Origin: a bacterium
GTDB taxonomy: Bacteria > Gemmatimonadota > Gemmatimonadetes > Gemmatimonadales > Gemmatimonadaceae
Length of the DNA: 6,457 nucleotides
Assembly (NCBI GenBank): GCA_021802745.1
Contig: JAJZRK010000183.1
Location: 1 to 6,457 of the forward strand
Direction: 5' to 3'
Part shown: piece after piece, positions 1 through 6,457 of the stretch
Layout of the letters: each line of letters begins with the position of its first letter
Numbering within the stretch: position 1 is the stretch's first letter
Program-made: the position numbers and the translations under genes
Notes under the pieces: model-generated
Databases searched by the model: none
Seen by the model: the letters and a program-made list of their open reading frames with translations, nothing else
What the model was told of the DNA's origin: nothing

Positions 1-2
1 GG

Positions 3-695
3 GCCCACACGATCGTGTGCGGCGCAGGACAGACCGGAACGGCGGTGGTGCGCGAACTGGCGGCGACGGACCGCTCGGTGGTGGCGATCGAGGGAAACGC
101 CGAACGGGCGGCGGTCTTCGAGAAGCTGTTCGCGGGCGTGCCGGTGCTCGTGGGCGACTGCACCGACGACGAGGTGCTGACGCAGGCCGGGATCGGGCGC
201 GCCTCCGGCGTGGTGGTGTGCACGGACGATGACAAGGTGGCGCTCGTGACGACGGTGCTGGCCCGCCAGATGGCGCCGAAGGCGCGCCTCGTGGCCCGCG
301 CGTCCGACGAGCGGGCGGCGGCTCGGCTGCGGCAGAGCGGCGCGGACGCGGTGGTGTCACCGGGCCGGATCGGCGGCATGCGCATGGCCAGCGAACTGCT
401 GCGGCCGAGCGTGGTGACCTTCCTCGACCAGATGCTGCGCGACGAGAACCGCAACCTGCGCATCGAGGAGGTGCTGGTGGAGCAGGGGAGCTCACTCGAT
501 GCACGGCAGGTGGAGTCGCTGCGACTGCACGAGTACGGTACCGGCCTGCTCCTGCTGGCGATGCGACAGCGGGACGGATCGTACGTGTTCAACCCGCCTG
601 CCTCGACCCCGGTGAACGGCGGCTGCTGCCTGATCGTCATGGGCGACCCGGCGTCGGTGACTCGCCTGCAGGAGGCGGGGGTGGCTCGGCGATAG
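3..695 (+). CDS. Potassium channel / TrkA-type RCK regulatory domain protein (5'-partial)
   Basis: The C-terminal cytoplasmic portion of a K+ channel or K+-uptake regulator; the reading frame is open to the left edge, so the true start is outside the window. The GTG at 15 is only the Val of a Rossmann beta strand (HTIVCGAGQTG), not a convincing start. Visible parts, numbered from that Val: the nucleotide-binding glycine motif GAGQTG (3-8), an acidic residue ending beta-2 (VAIEGN, Glu26), the GDCTDDEVL segment near 48-56, the rest of a TrkA_N fold to about 120, then a linker (SPGRIGGMRMASELLRP) and a TrkA_C-like beta-rich domain at about 145-215. Such RCK domains bind NAD(H), nucleotides or ions and gate K+ flux at the inner membrane. 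The GGMRMA...LLRPSVVTFLD linker resembles channel-linked RCK proteins more than stand-alone TrkA, so two transmembrane helices with a K+ filter probably lie upstream; this is inference. The gene ends 122 bp before leuS. Confidence 0.8.
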   Translation, partial: AHTIVCGAGQTGTAVVRELAATDRSVVAIEGNAERAAVFEKLFAGVPVLVGDCTDDEVLTQAGIGRASGVVVCTDDDKVALVTTVLARQMAPKARLVARASDERAAARLRQSGADAVVSPGRIGGMRMASELLRPSVVTFLDQMLRDENRNLRIEEVLVEQGSSLDARQVESLRLHEYGTGLLLLAMRQRDGSYVFNPPASTPVNGGCCLIVMGDPASVTRLQEAGVARR

Positions 696-715
696 GGTTC
701 CGACGGTCATCCGCC

Positions 716-744
716 TTGGAGCGCTGATCCGGCGGGGCTAGATT
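716..744 (+). promoter_or_regulatory. Candidate sigma70-type promoter for leuS
   Basis: TTGGAG at 716-721 and TAGATT at 739-744 are separated by exactly 17 bp. The -35 matches consensus at 3 of 6 positions and the -10 at 4 of 6. It lies in the gap after the TrkA-domain gene and would start transcription near 751, giving a GC-rich leader of about 65 nt before leuS. No T-box or other recognisable leader regulation was seen. The match is modest, and read-through from the upstream gene is an alternative. Confidence 0.4.
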
Positions 745-817
745 CCGCAGGTTCCCGCGGGCCGCGCACGAGCGCCGGCCGCCGCAGGGCGTCCCGTACC
801 ACCCAGCCACCACCGTG

Positions 818-3314
<2,497 letters not shown>

Positions 3315-3316
<2 letters not shown>

Positions 3317-3336
3317 GACCGTGTGTGGGGCCTTTT
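3315..3336 (+). terminator. Weak candidate intrinsic terminator of leuS
   Basis: AGG-A-CC (3315-3320) can pair with GGCCT (3329-3333) as a 5-bp stem with one bulged A and an 8-nt loop, followed by TTTT (3333-3336). It starts at the last base pair of the leuS stop codon. The stem is short, so the larger hairpin at 3397-3434 may be the real stop signal. Confidence 0.3.
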
Positions 3337-3339
3337 CAT

Positions 3340-3375
3340 CACAGAGACACAGAGAAACCCTGAGGGCCACAGAGG
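3340..3375. repeat. CACAGAG repeat element
   Basis: Three copies of CACAGAG(A/G) occur at 3340-3347, 3348-3355 (direct tandem) and 3368-3375. They sit in the non-coding gap directly after leuS. From memory, CACAGAGACACAGAG-like blocks are scattered between genes in many environmental bacterial genomes; that recollection was not checked. The open frame that reads through the block has no coding support. Confidence 0.55.
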
Positions 3376-3396
3376 ACTGCAACTACCTGGAGTAAC

Positions 3397-3434
3397 GACG
3401 GCGCACCGCGCGAATCATTGCGTGGCGCGCCGTC
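3397..3434. terminator. Long hairpin between convergent genes, probable bidirectional terminator
   Basis: GACGGCGCACCGCGC (3397-3411) and GCGTGGCGCGCCGTC (3420-3434) pair over 15 positions with one A-C mismatch and one G-U wobble, around the 8-nt loop GAATCATT. It lies between the ends of leuS (+) and the nucleotidyltransferase gene (-), the expected place for a shared transcription stop. There is no clear U-run on either side, so termination would be weak intrinsic or factor-dependent. It could instead be a REP-like structure belonging with the CACAGAG block. Confidence 0.5.
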
Positions 3435-3472
3435 TTCAGCTCTTGGCTTCGTCGTCCTTCGTAGGAGCTTCT

Positions 3473-4291
3473 TCACACAACCATCGCGCCGTTGACCATT
3501 TCGATCAGGAACTTCTCCGCGCTCTTGATTTCGGCGTGCGCTGTGGCCAAGGCCCGGCTGTCGCGCGTGGAGAGCCTAAGCGCCGCGTTAGATAGAGTGG
3601 ATTCGTGCGGTGCGGACAATTGCTTTACCGCACGTTTCATCGCCGAGTGTCCCGACTTGGCGCTGGCGACCGCCTTCAAGTCATCGCCAACCTGCGCGAG
3701 CACTTCAGGCCCTGCGAAGACGAGATCTCGCAAGTAGACCAGGTCCTTGGCGCGCTTGTCTGCGTTCGGGTCTTGCTCTGCGAGCGCGGGGCGAGCACCG
3801 AACGAGAGCGCCTTGCCGACTGCCCAGGCGCCAAGGGTCGGCACACGTACCTCCCAGCGTTCGTCTCCGATCTGCACCTCCAGTAGGTGGGTGAACTCCC
3901 GAAGTACTTGTACATCGTCGACCAGTATTGCGCCGAGCCATCCCTGCAGGTCGATCTGTCGTGGCGACTCACTGTTGAAGGGTCCCGGGCGCTGCATCAG
4001 GAACTCCACAACGGTCACGTCGGAATCAGCGTCCATCCAGTCAGCGGGAAACGGCTCCTTTCGTGCAGGGCGAATACCGGCGTCCTCCAGTCGTTCGCGC
4101 AGCATCGGACGTCCTGCGGGATCCAACCGCGGTTCGACGAGTACGTCCAGTTCCGTGGTACGCGACGGAACCGTCTGCCAGGTGAGGCCGTCGTACAGGC
4201 GATACAGCTCGGGCACCCAGCCGCCGATGATGACGACGTCGGAGAGATACGGCGCGAGGACACCGAGGATCTTCCGGAGTTCGTCACTCAT
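3473..4291 (-). CDS. AbiEii-like nucleotidyltransferase, probable toxin of a type IV TA pair
   Basis: A 272-aa protein of the nucleotidyltransferase superfamily. Seen: IIGGWV (21-26), giving the GG of motif I; TTELDVLV (45-52), with Glu47 and Asp49 as the paired metal-binding acids; a third acidic residue, probably Glu96, in TVVEFL; Lys160 in AVGKALSFG; and KRAKDLVYLRDL (179-190), like the Lys/Asp motif that closes the catalytic region in AbiEii proteins. Known AbiEii toxins transfer nucleotides to tRNA 3' ends and stop growth; the substrate here is unknown. The start is placed at the ATG at 4291 because it overlaps the stop of the upstream antitoxin-like gene as ATGAGTGA, a typical translational-coupling junction. 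A GTG at 4315 would add eight residues but lacks a ribosome site. First acid Glu rather than Asp and Trp after GG make it a divergent member; a non-toxin nucleotidyltransferase is possible. Confidence 0.72.
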   Translation of the reverse strand: MSDELRKILGVLAPYLSDVVIIGGWVPELYRLYDGLTWQTVPSRTTELDVLVEPRLDPAGRPMLRERLEDAGIRPARKEPFPADWMDADSDVTVVEFLMQRPGPFNSESPRQIDLQGWLGAILVDDVQVLREFTHLLEVQIGDERWEVRVPTLGAWAVGKALSFGARPALAEQDPNADKRAKDLVYLRDLVFAGPEVLAQVGDDLKAVASAKSGHSAMKRAVKQLSAPHESTLSNAALRLSTRDSRALATAHAEIKSAEKFLIEMVNGAMVV

Positions 4292-5024
4292 GGCTGAACT
4301 CGGCTTCGTCGTCACGGGCTCGCGCGAAGCGCTGGAGGATCGGCCGCCATAGCTGCTCGGCCGTTTCGCGCCCGCGTTCCGGATAATGCCAGAGGTCGAG
4401 GATCAGTTGGATGTCGTTGACGACGGGGATGTCTGGTTCACCGGCGTACGTCATCTGGTGCCATGTCGCGTTTCGGTATGCGGGCATCATAAGCACCAGC
4501 GAACCCGCGGCATCCTCGATCCATCCTTCACGCTCGGCCAGATCTCGCAGCTCATCGACGTGATTGCATTCCATGTAGATGTGCAGCGAGTCGGTTGGTG
4601 CGTATCGAATGCGTTGCCAGGCGCCAGCCAGCAGCGTGAGTGCCCAGCGCCGCTTGCCGGCAGCGCCGGCGATTCGCGAAATCAACTTGTCCATCACTGG
4701 ACTACTGGCGGCGAAATGCAGCCTCGCGTTTCTGGTATAGCGGTAGATCGCGCTCCACTGGTTCAGCAACGCTTGCGGATCGACGAGTCGCACCTGCAAC
4801 AAGCGACCACGAGGCCGGGTCGCCACAATACCGGCACCTTCCAGCTGGCGCACCACGTCGGAACTGAGCATCGGCGTGACGCCAGCTGCCTGGGCCAGAC
4901 CGCGCACATGCCAGGTGGTCCCCGGGTTCATGAGCAACGTGCGGCACAGGAGCGAGGCACGGTCGGCGAAGGGGTCGCGGAGCTGCCGCCCCCGGCCGTT
5001 GGGCACGATCCTCGTGTTTGTCAT
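4284..5024 (-). CDS. AbiEi-like winged-helix antitoxin / autoregulator
   Basis: A 246-aa protein. Residues 22-80 form a winged helix-turn-helix (HVRGLAQAAGVTPMLSSDVV then RQLEGAGIV and a basic wing, RPRGRLLQVRL). After a helical linker, the C-terminal half carries RRWALTLLAGAWQRIRY (125-141) and the ending IQLILDLWHYPERGRETAEQL (205-225), which I recognise as the AbiEi_2-type signature. In the AbiE family this protein is the antitoxin: the N-terminal domain represses its own promoter and the C-terminal domain neutralises the nucleotidyltransferase. Consistent with that, it is first in the operon, overlaps the nucleotidyltransferase by 8 bp, and has a palindromic operator in its promoter. The frame stays open upstream to 5102, but that stretch covers the promoter and AT-rich operators and has unlike composition, so the ATG at 5024 is chosen. 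It has no Shine-Dalgarno; a leaderless mRNA is predicted. Confidence 0.8.
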   Translation of the reverse strand: MTNTRIVPNGRGRQLRDPFADRASLLCRTLLMNPGTTWHVRGLAQAAGVTPMLSSDVVRQLEGAGIVATRPRGRLLQVRLVDPQALLNQWSAIYRYTRNARLHFAASSPVMDKLISRIAGAAGKRRWALTLLAGAWQRIRYAPTDSLHIYMECNHVDELRDLAEREGWIEDAAGSLVLMMPAYRNATWHQMTYAGEPDIPVVNDIQLILDLWHYPERGRETAEQLWRPILQRFARARDDEAEFSHE

Positions 5025-5030
5025 GGCCTG

Positions 5031-5059
5031 AATATGTTTGCTATTCAGCAAACAGTCAA
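5031..5059 (-). promoter_or_regulatory. Promoter of the AbiE-like operon (leaderless)
   Basis: On the minus strand TTGACT (5059-5054) is 5 of 6 to the -35 consensus and CATATT (5036-5031) is 4 of 6 to the -10, with a 17-bp spacer. Six bases after the -10 comes the A of the ATG at 5024, so transcription should start on or next to the start codon. The spacer is filled by an operator palindrome, implying direct occlusion of RNA polymerase by a bound repressor. Confidence 0.72.
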
Positions 5060-5074
5060 GAAATAGCAAACATA
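5033..5074. promoter_or_regulatory. Operator array: three copies of TGTTTGCT / AGCAAACA
   Basis: Copy A, TGTTTGCT, is at 5035-5042; copies B and C, AGCAAACA, are at 5047-5054 and 5065-5072. A and B form a perfect 8-bp-arm palindrome with a 4-bp centre (ATTC). A and C form a perfect 13-bp inverted repeat: TATGTTTGCTATT at 5033-5045 and AATAGCAAACATA at 5062-5074. Centre distances are 12 bp (A-B), 18 bp (B-C) and 30 bp (A-C), so A and C sit about three helical turns apart. A overlaps the -10, B touches the -35, and C lies just upstream of it. The most likely ligand is the winged-helix protein encoded next to it, by analogy with AbiEi autoregulation at inverted repeats. Confidence 0.72.
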
Positions 5075-5102
5075 AAATCAAGGAGAAACAAGAAAACTCC
5101 AC

Positions 5103-5131
5103 TTGACATCAGTCACAACAACAGAAATATT
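5103..5131 (+). promoter_or_regulatory. Candidate promoter of the hsdS-hsdM operon
   Basis: TTGACA (5103-5108) is a perfect -35; AATATT (5126-5131), after exactly 17 bp, matches the -10 consensus at 4 of 6. Transcription would begin near 5138, leaving a leader of about 18 nt before the ATG at 5156. The -35 is about 30 bp downstream of operator copy C, so it is not overlapped by the operators seen. Confidence 0.55.
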
Positions 5132-5155
5132 GGAGAATCGAATAATCTCCCATCA

Positions 5156-5734
5156 ATGCTAGCCGACCTCGCTGTCATCAAACAGGGCTACAAGCTCTTC
5201 GCCGATCGAACGCCATCGCGTGCGCGCGACGGCTGGCGCGTGCTGCAGTTGCGCGATTTCAGCGACGACGGCGAGATCGACTGGACGCACGTCGCGGCGA
5301 CTGATGCGGCCACGGGCGATCTGGGTCCGTACTACGTCTGCGCCGGCGACGTACTCTTCGCCGCCCGATCACCGCGGCTGGGCGCCGTGCTGCTGGGCGC
5401 CGACGTCGAGACGCGGCGCACGGCCGCCTCATCGCATTTCTACCTGATTCGATGCGACCCGGAACAGCTGGTGCCGGAGTACCTGGCCTGGTACCTGAAC
5501 CATCCGCGGACTCGCGCCCAGTTGCAGGGAGACAACCGCGGCACGCACCTGCCCTTCACACCGGCGGAGGTCATTCGCCGGCTGGATATTCCCGCGATCC
5601 CGCTCGCGAGGCAACGCGATATCGGCGCGCTGGACCAGCTGGCCATTCGCGAACGCCGGCTCGCGGCCCAACTCGCCTCGTTGCACGACGACCTGCGCGC
5701 CGCCAGCACGTGGGGCGCCGCTCATCCCCGGTGA
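5156..5734 (+). CDS. hsdS: Half-size type I restriction-modification specificity subunit (single TRD)
   Basis: A 192-aa DNA-recognition subunit, about half the usual 400 or so residues. It shows one target-recognition domain (about 1-150) with the usual landmarks: LADLAVIKQGYKLF at the N-terminus, PYYVCAGDVLFAARSPRLGAVLLG (58-81), VPEYLAWYLNHPRTRAQL (106-123) and RRLDIPAIPLARQRDI (141-156). A helical conserved region follows (about 150-182, LDQLAIRERRLAAQLASLHDDL). There is no second TRD and no remnant of one. Known half-size S subunits (for example AhdI) dimerise to read a symmetric split site, which I infer here. The ATG at 5156 begins exactly at the usual TRD start; the frame is open farther upstream but through AT-rich promoter DNA. 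The ribosome site is weak (GGAG lies 20 bp away). The gene precedes hsdM by 4 bp, an S-M order opposite to the E. coli R-M-S order. Confidence 0.85.
   Translation: MLADLAVIKQGYKLFADRTPSRARDGWRVLQLRDFSDDGEIDWTHVAATDAATGDLGPYYVCAGDVLFAARSPRLGAVLLGADVETRRTAASSHFYLIRCDPEQLVPEYLAWYLNHPRTRAQLQGDNRGTHLPFTPAEVIRRLDIPAIPLARQRDIGALDQLAIRERRLAAQLASLHDDLRAASTWGAAHPR
5730..5734 (+). promoter_or_regulatory. Ribosome binding site of hsdM inside the hsdS stop
   Basis: GGTGA at 5730-5734 ends with the TGA stop of hsdS and is 4 nt from the hsdM ATG at 5739. It complements the anti-Shine-Dalgarno TCACC, so termination on hsdS and initiation on hsdM are likely coupled, keeping S and M output linked. Confidence 0.6.
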
Positions 5735-5738
5735 CCAC

Positions 5739-6449
5739 ATGACAACGACCGCCACCCATCCCGTCAGCCAGGACGAAATCAACGCTGTCCTGTTCCGCGC
5801 CTGCGACACCTTTCGCGGCGCGGTGAGCTCCGCGCAGTACAAGGAGTTCATCCTCGTCATGCTCTTTCTCAAATACGTGAGTGACGCATGGGACGAACAC
5901 GCCGAAGAGTATCGCCGCCGGTATCCCGGTGACGAAACGCGGGTGCAGCGGATGCTGGGGCGCGAACGGTTCGTCCTGCCCGCCGAGTCGCACTTCCGAT
6001 TCCTCTACGACAATCGCGACGCCGCGAACATCGGTGAGCTCATCAACATCGCACTGGCTCGGCTCGAGGATACCAACCGCGCCAAGCTGGAGAACGTGTT
6101 CCGCGGCGTGAACTTCAACAGCGAACCGATCCTCGGCCAGACCAAGGAACGCAATCGCCGGCTGAAGCACCTGCTGCAGGACTTCAGTGTGCCGGCCATG
6201 GACCTGCGCCCGGCGCGCATCGGGACAATGGATGTCATTGGCAACGCCTATGAGTACCTGATTGGCTACTTCGCCAGCGAAGCGGGCAAGAAGGGCGGGG
6301 AGTTCTACACCCCCAAGGAAGTGGCGGAGCTGCTGGCGACGCTGATGTCGCCGGAGAAGGGGAGTACCATCTGCGACCCGGCTTGCGGATCGGGGTCGCT
6401 GCTGATTCGTGTGGCACGCCACGTGGCCGGGGGTGACTACGATCTGTAA
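5739..6449 (+). CDS. hsdM: Type I restriction-modification DNA methyltransferase subunit, 3'-truncated by contig end
   Basis: The N-terminal 236 residues of an N6-adenine methyltransferase subunit that methylates host DNA with HsdS and AdoMet. Residues about 11-150 form the helical HsdM N-terminal domain (INAVLFRACDTFRGAV, EFILVMLFLKYVSDAW). The methylase domain follows, with GNAYEYLIGYF (168-178), GGEFYTPKEVAELL (186-199) and AdoMet motif I, DPACGSGSLLIRV (213-225). Catalytic motif IV (NPPF/Y) and the C-terminal half are missing; the family is about 500 aa. The apparent stop TAA at 6447-6449 is not credible: its last A begins AGATCGGAA, the start of the Illumina adapter. In homologues GGDY.L is followed by Tyr (...YGQE), and the remaining TA fits a Tyr codon. 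So the gene runs off the end rather than being broken. hsdR probably lies beyond the edge. Confidence 0.92.
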   Translation: MTTTATHPVSQDEINAVLFRACDTFRGAVSSAQYKEFILVMLFLKYVSDAWDEHAEEYRRRYPGDETRVQRMLGRERFVLPAESHFRFLYDNRDAANIGELINIALARLEDTNRAKLENVFRGVNFNSEPILGQTKERNRRLKHLLQDFSVPAMDLRPARIGTMDVIGNAYEYLIGYFASEAGKKGGEFYTPKEVAELLATLMSPEKGSTICDPACGSGSLLIRVARHVAGGDYDL

Positions 6450-6457
6450 GATCGGAA
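6449..6457 (+). other. Untrimmed Illumina adapter remnant at contig end
   Basis: The last nine bases, AGATCGGAA, are identical to the first nine of the Illumina TruSeq adapter (AGATCGGAAGAGC). They occur exactly at the terminus and interrupt a conserved gene in the middle of its methylase domain. Genomic sequence most likely ends at 6448. Confidence 0.85.

Noticed and set aside
745..817. The leuS leader as a T-box or other amino-acid-responsive leader
   Set aside because: The 70 or so bases are too short and GC-rich, with no T-box sequence, Leu-codon leader peptide or terminator/antiterminator pair that I can see.
3445..4313. GGCTTCGTCGTC repeated at 3445-3456 and 4302-4313
   Set aside because: A 12-bp match is expected about once by chance in a window of this size, and the match does not extend on either side.
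4292..4315. A GTG at 4315 as an upstream start for the nucleotidyltransferase
   Set aside because: No ribosome binding site precedes it. The ATG at 4291 forms a classic stop-start overlap with the upstream gene and adds the MSDEL start typical of a coupled gene.
5080..5085. AAGGAG, a perfect Shine-Dalgarno sequence on the plus strand
   Set aside because: No ATG, GTG or TTG follows within a usable distance; the next TTG (5103) is 17 bp away, out of the hsdS frame and part of the -35. It is treated as chance in purine-rich DNA.
5025..5102. An N-terminal extension of the winged-helix protein up to 5102
   Set aside because: The extra 26 codons run through the promoter and operator palindromes, with AT-rich composition unlike the gene.
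5132..5150. GGAGA/TCTCC, a small inverted repeat in the hsdS leader that could mask a ribosome site
   Set aside because: It has only five base pairs with a 9-nt loop, and its GGAG is 20 bp from the ATG, too far to be the working ribosome site.
5018..5155. An hsdS start at 5018, giving 46 extra residues
   Set aside because: It would begin inside the antitoxin coding sequence and read across both promoters. The TRD of HsdS begins naturally at the ATG at 5156.

Overview
The window is high-GC DNA (roughly two thirds G+C in the genes) that looks like a contig fragment from an environmental bacterium. The leucyl-tRNA synthetase is an unusual variant (HIGN instead of HIGH, AFGIHSEN instead of AFGLPAEN) that I associate from memory with Gemmatimonadota. 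That placement is an inference and was not searched.

Layout. Positions 3-695 (+) hold the C-terminal RCK/TrkA part of a potassium channel or potassium-uptake regulator, cut by the left edge. After a short gap with a plausible sigma70-type promoter comes a complete leuS (818-3316, +). A 156-bp convergent intergenic region (3317-3472) holds a CACAGAG repeat element and a strong hairpin. On the minus strand lies a two-gene operon: a winged-helix AbiEi-like antitoxin/regulator (4284-5024) followed by an AbiEii-like nucleotidyltransferase (3473-4291), overlapping by ATGAGTGA. Diverging from it across a 131-bp AT-rich spacer is a type I restriction-modification operon: a single-TRD (half-size) HsdS (5156-5734) and HsdM (5739 to the right edge). 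hsdR is not in view.

How the parts work together. The left part is housekeeping (ion transport, translation) and the right part is a small defence module. The spacer between the defence operons carries three copies of the core TGTTTGCT/AGCAAACA. Two of them form a perfect palindrome that fills exactly the 17-bp spacer between a good -35 (TTGACT) and -10 (CATATT) of the antitoxin promoter. This is the arrangement expected for autorepression by the AbiEi-like protein. The predicted transcription start falls on the ATG itself, so the mRNA would be leaderless. The hsdS promoter (TTGACA-17-AATATT) lies about 30 bp beyond the last operator copy, so cross-regulation of restriction-modification by the toxin-antitoxin pair is possible but unproven.

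Caveat. The last nine bases (AGATCGGAA) equal the start of the Illumina TruSeq adapter, and they create the apparent TAA stop of HsdM. HsdM is therefore truncated by the assembly, not by biology.
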